The notes beneath the pieces are model-generated. The model was not told the origin of the DNA, did not search any database, and saw only the letters and a list, made by a program, of their open reading frames with translations. From Ga0077536 sp943370145 (lineage in GTDB: Bacteria; Pseudomonadota; Gammaproteobacteria; Ga0077536), in assembly GCA_943370145.1 (NCBI GenBank), contig CALRPY020000026.1:1-58480 (forward strand): a stretch of 58,480 bases of DNA, read 5' to 3'. The translations under genes were made by a program, and so were the position numbers. Shown piece after piece: positions 34,646 through 43,096 of this stretch (its first letter is position 1; every line of letters starts with the position of its first letter).

Positions 34646-35221
34646 TCAGCCCGGCCTGGCCTCCGAAACACCCAGCGCGACCGCGACGGTGCAGTGATAG
34701 GAATTCGCCTTGTTGCCCATGCACCAGTTGACGTCGTTGTGCAGCCCCATGCGATAGGCTGGCCGCTCGCCGATGTTGTAGTTGCACATGCAGCGGCCGC
34801 AGGCGGTGACGCCACAGCAGTCGTTGTAGCTGATGAGGTAGGCCTTGTTGTCGTTCGGGTTCTGGCAGGTGCCGACCCAGGTCACCTTCGACACTTCGGT
34901 GCCGGGCGGGCACTGGGAGATGGAACCGCCGCAGCAGGTGCAGAGGAAACCGTCCAGCGCGCAGTACCGCCAGTATTCGCAGGTCGTGTCGTCGTTGACG
35001 TCACCCTTGGGCGCTCCGCCATGGCCCCCGGCGGGTGGATGCGCGCCGCCGCCACCGTGGCCGGAGGGCGCAGCCTGCGGCGCGCGGTCGAAGGGCAATA
35101 CCGGGAACAGCACCGCTGCGCCGAACAGCGTTCGGCCGAGCCGCGCCATCGCGCTGCGGCGCGAAGTCAGCTGGGCGACCTTGCGGGTCTTGCGCTCAAA
35201 GAAATCATCGAACCATTGCAT
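34646..35221 (-). CDS. TTQ amine dehydrogenase small (light) subunit
   Basis: 191 aa. It is the catalytic subunit whose cofactor is made from two of its own tryptophans (tryptophan tryptophylquinone, TTQ). The mature part is rich in cysteine (14) and the family cross-links are plausible. Trp115 (KVTWVGTC) and Trp166 (NDVNWCMGN) are 51 residues apart, exactly as the TTQ pair Trp57/Trp108 of methylamine dehydrogenase. Asp90 (25 before the first Trp) and Asp134 (19 after it) match the conserved Asp32 and Asp76. A twin-arginine motif, TSRRSAMARLG, lies in the leader, as in MauA. The heavy chain is at 36386. It cannot be told whether methylamine or an aromatic amine is the substrate; gene order favours the aau type. 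Confidence 0.92.
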   Translation of the reverse strand: MQWFDDFFERKTRKVAQLTSRRSAMARLGRTLFGAAVLFPVLPFDRAPQAAPSGHGGGGAHPPAGGHGGAPKGDVNDDTTCEYWRYCALDGFLCTCCGGSISQCPPGTEVSKVTWVGTCQNPNDNKAYLISYNDCCGVTACGRCMCNYNIGERPAYRMGLHNDVNWCMGNKANSYHCTVAVALGVSEARPG

Positions 35222-35246
35222 GGGTCTGTCTCCGCTTGCGACGCCG

Positions 35247-35834
35247 TCACGCCGACTTCAGATATTCCTGGACCGAGGACACGCCGAGTTCCTTGGCTGT
35301 GAACAGGCTTTCGAGCTGTTCACGAGAATTGATCAGGCCCTTGGCCGTCACGCGGCCGGTTTCATCCAGCAGCACCGCATACGGCAGGCGGCTGACCTTG
35401 AAAGCGAGTCCCAGTTCCGTGGACAGCACGTAGGGGAATTCTGCCAGCTTCGACTGCCGGTAGAACTTCTCCTGCGCTGCCTGTTCGCCGTCGCTCGCGA
35501 GCACGATGCGCAGCCAGGCGGCCTCGCTGCGCGCGGTGGAGCGGAGGATCGGCAGCAGCTTCTTGCACACCGGACAGGTCGGCGACAGGAAGAACAGCAG
35601 GGTCGACGTCGCCGCGACCTTGCCGATGTCGACCTGCCGGCCATCGAGCGTCGGCAGCGCGAACACCGGCGCCTGGTCGCCCACCTTGGGACCGGCGTCG
35701 AGCATCAGCGCCCCCATCGGCGCGATACGTTCGTAAAGGATGCCGACCTGCCGCGCGAGCGCGAACACCGCCACCACCAGCGCGAGCACGATCACCGCCA
35801 GCACCAGCACCGCCATCGTCAGCGCCTGGATCAT
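35247..35834 (-). CDS. MauD/AauD-like thiol-disulfide protein
   Basis: 195 aa, one N-terminal membrane helix (LVLAVIVLALVVAVFALA) and a periplasmic thioredoxin-like domain. The active motif is SPTCPVCKKLLP (CPVC). MauD is needed for correct disulfide formation in the light chain, which has many disulfides; without it the subunit is lost. The ATG at 35834 overlaps the mauE stop (ATGA). It lies 25 bp upstream of the light-chain gene, consistent with the order B-E-D-A. Confidence 0.92.
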   Translation of the reverse strand: MIQALTMAVLVLAVIVLALVVAVFALARQVGILYERIAPMGALMLDAGPKVGDQAPVFALPTLDGRQVDIGKVAATSTLLFFLSPTCPVCKKLLPILRSTARSEAAWLRIVLASDGEQAAQEKFYRQSKLAEFPYVLSTELGLAFKVSRLPYAVLLDETGRVTAKGLINSREQLESLFTAKELGVSSVQEYLKSA

Positions 35835-36370
35835 GGACCGTCCCGCAGCGCCTCGAGGCGCGGTTGATTGGCGATCAGCTGGCTGGCGGCGGCGTAGAGG
35901 CCGCCGAGCATCGCCGCGCCGGCCAGCACCACCAGATAATCGAGCCAGACGAGTTCGCGACCGGTCGTAGCGGTCGACGCCCAGCCGATGAGGGCGGCGA
36001 ACGCGATATTGCGCGCGACGAGCGCCCACGACAGCGTCTGGTCGCCGCTCGCCCCCCCGCAACCACAGCTGATGTGGTCCCGTCCGCGCAGCAGGTTCAC
36101 GATCACCGCGCCGGTGACGACGAGCAGCAGCGCGACGCCCGCGAGCTGCGGCCAGGGCTTGAGCTGCGGCACCAGCAGGAGCCCGCCGATGAGGAATTCG
36201 CTGGCGATCAGGAGTCCTGACGCCGACGGTACCGCCACGCTCGGTATCAGTTCGTAGTTCTCCATCGCCGCGGCGAAGAGTTCGCGCTCGCGCCATTTCG
36301 CCACCGCGCCGGAGATGAACACCCCGGCGGCGGCGACGCAGAGCAGTTGGGCGATGGCAGGATCGATCAT
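35831..36370 (-). CDS. MauE/AauE-like membrane protein
   Basis: 179 aa with four likely membrane helices. The family motif CGCGG occurs in DHISCGCGGASGD. MauE works with MauD in making the light chain, probably by passing reducing equivalents across the inner membrane in a DsbD-like manner. It follows the large-subunit gene by 15 bp and overlaps mauD by 4 bp. Confidence 0.9.
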   Translation of the reverse strand: MIDPAIAQLLCVAAAGVFISGAVAKWRERELFAAAMENYELIPSVAVPSASGLLIASEFLIGGLLLVPQLKPWPQLAGVALLLVVTGAVIVNLLRGRDHISCGCGGASGDQTLSWALVARNIAFAALIGWASTATTGRELVWLDYLVVLAGAAMLGGLYAAASQLIANQPRLEALRDGP

Positions 36371-36385
36371 CGGCCGCGGCGCGCG

Positions 36386-37534
36386 TCAGTGCGTTTCGAG
36401 GAGGATTGGCGCTTCGCCGAAGCCGTCGACGCGCTTGCCGACCGCGAGACCGGGCGTGGTGGCGTAGGAGACGAGCCCGGCGCTGAGCGGGTCAATCGCG
36501 AACAGCATGGGATTCGGGCCGCGGCTGACGGCGAGCGAGACCGCGTTGTTGCCCTCCACCCGCTCGACGCGCTGCTTCGTCGCGACGTCGAAGGCCCAGA
36601 TTTCCGCCGCCGGGTTCTTGTGGCTGCCCTCGGCGCCCTTGGGATGCATGGCGACGTACAGCCGGCCGGCTGCGATGTTCAGCGCGAACGGCTGGTAGCC
36701 GCCCGGGCGCCAGTTGTCCGTGCGGTCCTCGTCCGTCAGCAGCGACCAGGCGCCCTCGATCTTCGCGACCGGGCCACCCAGGTTCGCGGTCAGCAGCCGC
36801 CCGTTGAAGCTCAGGAAATGGTAGGTGTCGCCATTGTTCTCGGTCTGCGTGAAGACCGGGTCCTTGTCGGGGTCGAACAGGCGTTCGCTGCGCTGCTGGC
36901 CGGCAGGCTTGCCGTCGGCATCCAGGGTCACCGTCAGCAGGGTGCCGTCGCCGCACACCGTGGTGAAGCGGTTGGCGACGCCCTGCGCAGGCAGGATCCC
37001 CCAGCAACCCGGCGTCGGCACTTCGGTGACGAACTTCGCGGCCTTGCGGTCGACGATGGTGATCGAACTGGCCGGCGTCGCGTTCTGCACGATGATGAAG
37101 CGGCCATCCGGCGTCACGGCGATCGTGCCCTTGTAGGGCAGCGCCTGCGCGTGCTTCGGCGGGATCTCGATCTCGGCCTTGAGCATCAGCGTGCGGCTGT
37201 CGTAGACATCGACCTGATCGGTCCGCGTGCCGCGGTTGAGTTTGGACAGGTAGGTCGTCGCGACGTAGAGTTCGGCGCGATCGGGCGACAAGGTTGCGAG
37301 ACCGGTCAGGCCGGTGCCGACGACCCCCGCATACTTGAGCGTGTCGCCCTCGACGATGTGCAACCGCCCGTCGACGATGTGGGAGATGGCGACATCGGAC
37401 ACGTACAGCCGGTAGGGTGTCGCCGGCGGCAGCACGCCGACCGTGACCTCCTCGGGAACGAATTCCGCGGCCCGGGCGCTCAATGCTCCCAGCATCAGCA
37501 TGGCTGCGAGCCCGATCCTCTTGCTTGTCTGCAT
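36386..37534 (-). CDS. TTQ amine dehydrogenase large (heavy) subunit
   Basis: 382 aa exported protein with a signal peptide (LAAMLMLGALSARA). The body is a seven-bladed propeller of the MauB/AauB type: RLYVSDVAISHIVDGRLHIV, VATTYLSKLNRGTRTDQVDV, IEIPPKHAQALPYKG, and the C-terminal half with GNNAVSLAVSRG. It docks the light chain and controls access to TTQ. It is first in the operon (B-E-D-A-cyt c). ATG at 37534 follows GGGGAG; the longer frame is out. The start faces the AraC regulator gene across about 225 bp, so this gap should hold the operon promoter. Confidence 0.92.
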   Translation of the reverse strand: MQTSKRIGLAAMLMLGALSARAAEFVPEEVTVGVLPPATPYRLYVSDVAISHIVDGRLHIVEGDTLKYAGVVGTGLTGLATLSPDRAELYVATTYLSKLNRGTRTDQVDVYDSRTLMLKAEIEIPPKHAQALPYKGTIAVTPDGRFIIVQNATPASSITIVDRKAAKFVTEVPTPGCWGILPAQGVANRFTTVCGDGTLLTVTLDADGKPAGQQRSERLFDPDKDPVFTQTENNGDTYHFLSFNGRLLTANLGGPVAKIEGAWSLLTDEDRTDNWRPGGYQPFALNIAAGRLYVAMHPKGAEGSHKNPAAEIWAFDVATKQRVERVEGNNAVSLAVSRGPNPMLFAIDPLSAGLVSYATTPGLAVGKRVDGFGEAPILLETH

Positions 37535-37758
37535 CGCCTGCTCCCCTCTCTTGCGCCTGTCGGGCCAGCGCGCCGTTGGGCACGTGCTGCCGGAACCGTC
37601 CGGCCACCCGCTGCGCGTCTGGTCCAAGTGTAAGGACTTTGGGGCAGTCCTCGATAGCGGAAAATGGCAACTTCACGCGACCGTCCCCCACGGCTGGCGC
37701 GCCGCGGCGGGCCCGGTGTACCGTGAGCGCCGGTCCAGCAGCCACCCGAGAAACGCCC

Positions 37759-38769
37759 TTGAAGCCGGACGAATATGCCGCCGCCCTGCCTGTGCCGCCG
37801 CTGACGCCCGCGCGCACGGTCGTCAGCGGCGACGCGGACGAACTCGCCGAGCACCTCAGTGCCTGGGACCAGACCTACGAGCAGCTGGCGAGCGGCCGCT
37901 TCACCGGCCGCCTCGACGAACTGTGGCTCGACGGCCTGCAGCTCTTCCGCGAGCGGACCAGCCTCGACGTGCTCGAGACCGGCACGCCGTGGCGCGGCTC
38001 CCGGACCTTCGGCATCCCGCTCGTGATGGAGGGCGCCGCCGTCTACTGCGGCAAGTCGATGCCGCCCGACATGCTGCTGACCCTGGGCCCACGTGACACC
38101 CTGGATTTGCGCGCGCCCAGGGCGCTCGACATCGTCGGCATGGCGTGGCCGGCCGACGCGCTGAGCGCGTTCACGCAGGATCTCGAAGGCATCGACATCG
38201 AGGAGGAACTGCGGGGCCGTCGCCTGTTACCGGTGGCGCCCGCGGCGCTCGCCCGCCTGCGACGCCTGCTGCGCGAGGTGTTCGCGCTGGTCGACGGGGA
38301 CGCCGCGCGGCTGGCCGACCCCCAGGTCGCGCGCGGCTTGCGCTGCACCCTGCTCGAAACCGTCGTGGCGGCCGTGCGCGACGCGGCCGGCGAACCGGCG
38401 GAGACCTTCACGGCTTCAGTGCGCCACGCGACGGTGCGCCGCGCCCGCGACTATGCCTTGTCCCGGCCCGACGAGCCCCTCAGCGTGGCCGAGCTCTGCG
38501 CGGCGCTGCGCGTGAGCCGTCGCACGCTTCAGACCTGCTTCAAGGACATGCTGGGGATGAGCCCGCACCAGTATCTGCGCGCGCTGCGCCTGAACGGCAT
38601 GCGGCGCGACTTGCGCAGCCTTGCGGGCGGCCGCGCGGCGGTGCACGAAATTGCCGCGCGCTGGGGTTTCTGGCACATGTCGAGCTGCGCGGCCGACTAC
38701 CGTCGGCTGTTCGGCGAGCTGCCGTCGACGACCCTGCGCGCCGTGCGCGATCTCCGGGACCACGATTGA
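37759..38769 (+). CDS. AraC-family transcriptional regulator
   Basis: 336 aa. The C-terminal HTH pair is clear: SVAELCAALRVSRRTLQTCF then MSPHQYLRALRLNGMRRDL and a second helix pair ending IAARWGFWHMSSCAADYRRLFGE. The N-terminal part (WDQTYEQLASGRFTGRLDEL onward) resembles the sensory domain of EutR-like/OruR-like regulators. Being divergent from the amine dehydrogenase operon, it is the probable activator of that operon, responding to an amine. The start is uncertain: TTG at 37759 (LKPDEYAAALP) is plausible but lacks a strong ribosome site; GTG codons at about 37722 and 37791 are alternatives. Confidence 0.82.
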   Translation: MKPDEYAAALPVPPLTPARTVVSGDADELAEHLSAWDQTYEQLASGRFTGRLDELWLDGLQLFRERTSLDVLETGTPWRGSRTFGIPLVMEGAAVYCGKSMPPDMLLTLGPRDTLDLRAPRALDIVGMAWPADALSAFTQDLEGIDIEEELRGRRLLPVAPAALARLRRLLREVFALVDGDAARLADPQVARGLRCTLLETVVAAVRDAAGEPAETFTASVRHATVRRARDYALSRPDEPLSVAELCAALRVSRRTLQTCFKDMLGMSPHQYLRALRLNGMRRDLRSLAGGRAAVHEIAARWGFWHMSSCAADYRRLFGELPSTTLRAVRDLRDHD

Positions 38770-38904
38770 GCCGCCCTATCGGCAGCCCAGGCATTGGCGA
38801 TTGGCGCGCACGCCAACAAGCTGGGACACTGGCCCCCGAAGGTCGCGGTGCGCCGGTGCGCACCGCGGCCGAACCAGGAACCGCGACAAGAGGAGAACCC
38901 ACAC

Positions 38905-39456
38905 ATGGATATCGGAATCGACGGCAAGACCCGCGAACGAATCGCGGACGGGCTCGCCCATCTGCTGGCCGACAGTTACACCCTGTACCTGAAGACTCAC
39001 GGCTTCCACTGGAACGTCACCGGTCCGATGTTCAACACGCTGCATATCATGTTCATGGACCAGTACACGGAGCTGTGGAACGCGCTCGATCCAATCGCCG
39101 AGCGCATCCGCGCCCTTGGGCATCCGGCACCGGCCTCGTACGCGCAGTTCGTGAAGCTGTCGAGCATCGAGGAGGAATCCGGCGTGCCCAACGCGACCGG
39201 CATGATTCGCCAGCTGATCGCGGGCCAGGAAGCGATCACGCGCACGGCGCGGGGCATCTTTCCAGTCGTCGACAAGGCCGGCGACGAACCGACCGCGGAC
39301 CTGCTGACCCAGCGCATGCAGATTCACGAGAAGAATGCGTGGATGCTCCGCAGCCTGCTCGAGACGGAAGAGGCGCCGAAGGCGAAGACAAAGTCCAAGG
39401 ACAAGGGCAAGAAGAAGTCCAGGGACGCGGTCGACGAGGAAGCGAAGGAAGGCTGA
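38905..39456 (+). CDS. Dps/ferritin-like DNA-protecting protein
   Basis: 183 aa. The Dps ferroxidase region is intact: LKTHGFHWNVTGPMF and the opposing DQYTELWNALDPIAERIRALG. Twelve such subunits form a cage that stores iron and shields DNA from peroxide. The C-terminus carries a Lys-rich tail (KAKTKSKDKGKKKS) followed by an acidic end, so DNA binding through the C-terminus is likely. ATG at 38905 is preceded by AGGAGA. It is a single gene and converges on the DUF3299 lipoprotein gene 16 bp away. Confidence 0.92.
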   Translation: MDIGIDGKTRERIADGLAHLLADSYTLYLKTHGFHWNVTGPMFNTLHIMFMDQYTELWNALDPIAERIRALGHPAPASYAQFVKLSSIEEESGVPNATGMIRQLIAGQEAITRTARGIFPVVDKAGDEPTADLLTQRMQIHEKNAWMLRSLLETEEAPKAKTKSKDKGKKKSRDAVDEEAKEG

Positions 39457-39472
39457 GCGCGCTCGGCGCGCC

Positions 39473-40009
39473 TCATTCCTCGTAGGGCTCGACGCTGCTC
39501 GCGTCGAGCGTATAGCCCGCATGGGCGACATCGGTCTGCTGCGCTTCGACGCGCAGCCGGCCGGTGACCCACACCATGGCGAAGGCCTCCTCGATCCTCG
39601 CGCCCTGCGGCGCGCGCACCAGCACGATCTGGTTCGACGGCGGTGGCGGCGTGTGGATGCAGGCGCCGTAATATGGCACGAGGATGAAGGACTTCGCGGT
39701 CTGCGTGTCGGTGTCGAGGGGGATTGCGAAGCCCGGCAGTCGGATCTCGGCGCCATCGAGCGCCCGCACCACCGGCGCATCGCGCCACAACTTCTGCAGT
39801 TTCATCAGCAGTTCGGCGGCGCGCGGATCGGCATCATCCAGCTGCCCGACGTCCTCGTCGGCAAGCAGCATGTCCGGCTGGTAATCCGCCGGCATCAATT
39901 CCGTCCAGTCGAGTTCGCGTGGCGCCGCGTCGGCGCCACTCGCCGGCCCTGCGACGCAGGCGGCGAGCAGCACGACGATGAGCAAGCCAGCAGGTTTCAG
40001 CATTTCCAT
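39473..40009 (-). CDS. DUF3299 lipoprotein
   Basis: 178 aa with a lipobox (VVLLAAC) at the end of the signal, so a lipid-anchored envelope protein. The DUF3299 domain is recognisable: GAEIRLPGFAIPLDTD, SFILVPYYGACIHTPPPPSN and MVWVTGRLRVE. The order DUF3299, FtsX-like permease, ATPase matches PA4066-PA4065-PA4064 of Pseudomonas aeruginosa, a unit induced in zinc limitation; the DUF2796 gene of that set is absent here. The ABC permease stop lies about 20 bp upstream. Confidence 0.85.
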   Translation of the reverse strand: MEMLKPAGLLIVVLLAACVAGPASGADAAPRELDWTELMPADYQPDMLLADEDVGQLDDADPRAAELLMKLQKLWRDAPVVRALDGAEIRLPGFAIPLDTDTQTAKSFILVPYYGACIHTPPPPSNQIVLVRAPQGARIEEAFAMVWVTGRLRVEAQQTDVAHAGYTLDASSVEPYEE

Positions 40010-40028
40010 CGTTCCGTTCCAAGTCCGT

Positions 40029-41276
40029 TCAAAACCTGATTGTCATGCCATCCGCCAGTGATTGCCGGTAGACGCGCCACGCAGGCACCAGGCCCGCGAT
40101 CAGCCCGGCGCCGCAGACACCGCCGAGCAGCCACGCTTCGCGGGCTGAAGGCGGCCAGCCAGGAATCGCGAACCCCACGTGCCCGGCGAGCAGCGGCAGC
40201 GCACCGAGCAGCAGGGCCTGCAACAGCACGGCGCCGACGATGATCCCGCCGACCGTCAGCAGGAGGGACTCGCCCAGCACCAGGCCGAAGATCGCGCGGG
40301 GCGACGCACCCAGCGCCCGCAGTATCGCCATTTCGCGGCGCCGCTCGTTGAGGCCGGTCAGCAGGGCGGTCATCGTCGCGAGCCCGCCACAGATCACGAC
40401 CAGCGTCGCCACGCCCAGCAGCAGGTTCTCGCCGACGGCAAGCAGGTCCCACAACTGCTGTATCGCGAGCCCGGGCAGGATGGCCAGCAGGGGTTCGTCC
40501 TCGAACTCGTTGATCGCGCGCTGCAGGTGCAGGACCTGGGCCTGCGCACGCAAGCCGACGAGGATGGCCGTTACCGCCCCGGGTGTCGATGCGTCATGGT
40601 GCGCACCGTGGCCGTGCTGCGCGTGTGCCCCAGCCGGCCATCCTTCGTGCACCGCCTCGAGGCCGGCCAGGCCCACGTGCACGGTCCGGTCGACCGGGGT
40701 CGAGGTGGGCGCCAGGATGCCGCGTACCACGAATGGCTTGTCGGCGTGCCGCATGAAGCTTACGCGGCCGGCGCCGTGCGCGAGCGTCAGTCGATCGCCG
40801 ACCCGGTACCCGAGGCTGCGCGCAACCTCTGCCCCCAGCACGGCGTCGAAGCGATCGTCGAAGGCGCGACCGGCGGCGAATTGCAGGCGCCGCCCGCCGG
40901 CGTGGCGATAGTGTTCGAAATAAGCCTGGTCGGTGCCCAGCACGGGAAAGCCGCGATGCGAATCCCCGAGCGACAGTGGAACCGTCCATGCGACCTCGGG
41001 CCGCTCGCGCAGCGCGAGGTAGCTCGACCAGGACACGCCGTTAGTCGCGTCACCGATCCTGAACACGCTGTACAGGAGCAGGTTCACCGACGAGCCCCGC
41101 GCGCCGACGATGAGATCCGTGCCGCTCAGCGTCCCGCTGAAGCTGGCGCGTGCGTTCGACCGCAGGCGCTCGACGCCGAGCAGCAGCACGACGCTCAGCG
41201 CAATCGACAGCACCACCAGGCTGGCCGTGACACGCCTGTGCCACAGGCTGTGGCAGGCGAGGCGGGGAATGTTCAT
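40029..41276 (-). CDS. FtsX/MacB-like ABC transporter permease
   Basis: 415 aa inner-membrane permease. Helix 1 (LVVLSIALSVVLLLGVERL) is followed by a large periplasmic domain, then three helices near 285-400 (NLLLGVATLVVICGGLATM, LLTVGGIIVGAVLLQALLLG and LLGGVCGAGLIAGLVPA). The NERRREMAILRALGASPRAI element is the coupling motif typical of this group. A His-rich loop, HAQHGHGAHHD, in the periplasmic part could bind a metal. Its start overlaps the ATPase stop by 4 bp. It probably drives the movement of the DUF3299 lipoprotein or its ligand. Confidence 0.88.
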   Translation of the reverse strand: MNIPRLACHSLWHRRVTASLVVLSIALSVVLLLGVERLRSNARASFSGTLSGTDLIVGARGSSVNLLLYSVFRIGDATNGVSWSSYLALRERPEVAWTVPLSLGDSHRGFPVLGTDQAYFEHYRHAGGRRLQFAAGRAFDDRFDAVLGAEVARSLGYRVGDRLTLAHGAGRVSFMRHADKPFVVRGILAPTSTPVDRTVHVGLAGLEAVHEGWPAGAHAQHGHGAHHDASTPGAVTAILVGLRAQAQVLHLQRAINEFEDEPLLAILPGLAIQQLWDLLAVGENLLLGVATLVVICGGLATMTALLTGLNERRREMAILRALGASPRAIFGLVLGESLLLTVGGIIVGAVLLQALLLGALPLLAGHVGFAIPGWPPSAREAWLLGGVCGAGLIAGLVPAWRVYRQSLADGMTIRF

Positions 41277-42034
41277 GCGGAGACGGCCCCGTCCAGCGTG
41301 ACTTCGCGGTCGAAGTCACGCGCCAGCGCGCGCTCGTGACTGACGAACATCAGCGCACTGCCGGCCTGTGCGACTTCCTCGAGCAGCAGGCCAAGGAACT
41401 CCTGGCGGCGCGCGCCGTCGAGAGCGGAAGTCGGCTCGTCGGCAATGACGATCGGTGGACTGCCGATCAGCGCCCTCGCCGCCGCCACGCGCTGCTGCTG
41501 GCCGACGGAGAGCGCGGTGGCCGGACGACGATGGAGGCCTGGCTCGGCGAGCCCCAGGCGCCCGAGCAAGCGTGCCGCCTCGGCCGCTGCCGACCCACTG
41601 CGCGCGGCGGCCGCGGCCGTGCGCGAGGGAGAAAAGCGGCACCCGAGCAGCACGTTGTCCAGGACCGACAGGTAGGGCAGCAGGTTGAAGAGCTGGAACA
41701 CGATGCCGAAATGATCGGCGCGAAAGCGGTCGCGCGCAGCGCCGCGCAGCGTGTCGAGCGGCGTGCCCAGCACCCGCAGCGTCCCGCACGCCGGCCGCGC
41801 AATGCCCGTGATCAGCGACAGGAGGCTGGTCTTGCCGCTGCCGCTGGGTCCGGCGAGGAACAGGCGCTCGCCGCGCGCCAGTTCGAAATGCGGCAAGTCG
41901 AGCACCCACGGCTGCCCTTCCTGCCAGCGAAACCTGAGCCCTTCGATCAGCACGGCGGGCAGCGCATCCGGCGCGTCGCCCGCGCCGCAGCGCGCTGCCG
42001 TGCTCCTGCCAGTGTCTGCCGCCGCCCCTGTCAT
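41273..42034 (-). CDS. ABC transporter ATP-binding protein
   Basis: 253 aa ATPase of the LolD/MacB group. Walker A GPSGSGKTS, Q-loop region, signature LSVGQQQRVAAARAL, Walker B IVIADEPTSAL and the His switch VSHERALA are all visible. It is the first gene of the ABC unit and overlaps the permease by ATGA. An N-terminal Ala/Thr-rich extension of about 25 residues precedes the domain. Confidence 0.93.
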   Translation of the reverse strand: MTGAAADTGRSTAARCGAGDAPDALPAVLIEGLRFRWQEGQPWVLDLPHFELARGERLFLAGPSGSGKTSLLSLITGIARPACGTLRVLGTPLDTLRGAARDRFRADHFGIVFQLFNLLPYLSVLDNVLLGCRFSPSRTAAAAARSGSAAAEAARLLGRLGLAEPGLHRRPATALSVGQQQRVAAARALIGSPPIVIADEPTSALDGARRQEFLGLLLEEVAQAGSALMFVSHERALARDFDREVTLDGAVSA

Positions 42035-42295
42035 CGTTCCCGGCTCCTGCCACGTTCGAGGGGCGGGATGATAGGTCGCGGCGCGGAGACCGCCAACGGC
42101 AACGGACCCGGCTCAGACGAGGCGGGCGGGATCAGCGGCACGCTCGAGGGCGACACGACACTGGCCTCGGGTCTCGCCATCGACCCCGTGGGCGGAATGG
42201 CGGTGAACCCGGCCACCGGGCGGACCGCGCAGGCCGGCACGCTTTAACAGGATGCAGTGGCGGGCGCGGCGAGGATCGCGCCCGTCGCGCGCCGC

Positions 42296-42874
42296 TCAGC
42301 GCGCGCGTGGCTGGCCGAAGATTTCGAACAGGGCTGCGGTATCGAAGGGCTTGGCGAAGCAACGCTCGGCGCCGGCCGCCAGCGCGCGCTGGGTATTTTC
42401 CGGCGACGGAAGACCGGTCATCGCAATCAGCCGGATGCCGCGCGTGACCGGGTCGGCCTTCAGCCGACGACAGATTTCGAACCCGTCGATGCCGGGCATC
42501 ATCAGATCGATCAGGACGAGTTCGGGATTGAACTGCTGCACCTTGATTCCGGCCTCGAAGCCGTCGAGCGCGGTTTCGATTGTCAGGCCTGCGTGCCCGT
42601 CAAGGATCTCGGCGAGGAGCCGGGCGACCTGCGGGTCGTCGTCGACGACGAGGAGACGCGATACCTGATCCGTGTCCGAGCGCTGGAGGCTGAGCCCGTT
42701 TTCGCGCGCGAAGCGTTCAATCTCGTGCCACATGAAGCGTCGGTGGCCACCGAGCGTGAGTTCGGCCTTGAGCAGTCCCTTGGCTGCCCACTGGCGTACG
42801 GTGATGGGCGAAACCATCAGCAGGGTCGCGGCCTCGGTGGGTGTCAGGTAGGGTTTGCGCTTCTGAACTTGCAC
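42296..42874 (-). CDS. HTH-REC protein with N-terminal MerR/excisionase-like DNA-binding domain
   Basis: 192 aa. Residues 8-60 are a short winged-HTH of the MerR/excisionase type (YLTPTEAATLLMVSPITVRQ, then LGGHRRFMWHEIERF). Residues 72-190 are a receiver with the phospho-Asp in LVLIDLMMPGIDGFEIC and the conserved Lys in CFAKPFD. This order, DNA-binding domain first, is the reverse of most response regulators. Start is GTG at 42874. It stands alone with 421 bp to the ABC ATPase on the left; no sensor kinase is adjacent. Confidence 0.86.
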   Translation of the reverse strand: MQVQKRKPYLTPTEAATLLMVSPITVRQWAAKGLLKAELTLGGHRRFMWHEIERFARENGLSLQRSDTDQVSRLLVVDDDPQVARLLAEILDGHAGLTIETALDGFEAGIKVQQFNPELVLIDLMMPGIDGFEICRRLKADPVTRGIRLIAMTGLPSPENTQRALAAGAERCFAKPFDTAALFEIFGQPRAR

Positions 42875-43096
42875 TGTCGATCCATCTCGCTACGTGGTCG
42901 CGTTAGTATCGGTAAAGCGAGATTAAGCGTTTAGCCCCAAAAGCTTGGATCAGCACACTTCAGGAATAAATCACGGATTCATCTGTTCAATACTCACGAA
43001 CCCACAGACGACAGCGATGCAAATTGCCGGGCGCGGCGCCGCACCCGGCATTCGACGTTCATGACTGCGCCGGAAGCGGCGATGCCGCCCGGCGCG

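Noticed and set aside
42069..42245. Short + strand frame (ATG 42069, about 58 codons) between the ABC ATPase and HTH-REC genes
   Set aside because: Gly/Ala/Thr-rich with no ribosome site or recognisable motif; too weak to call, though a gene fragment is possible.
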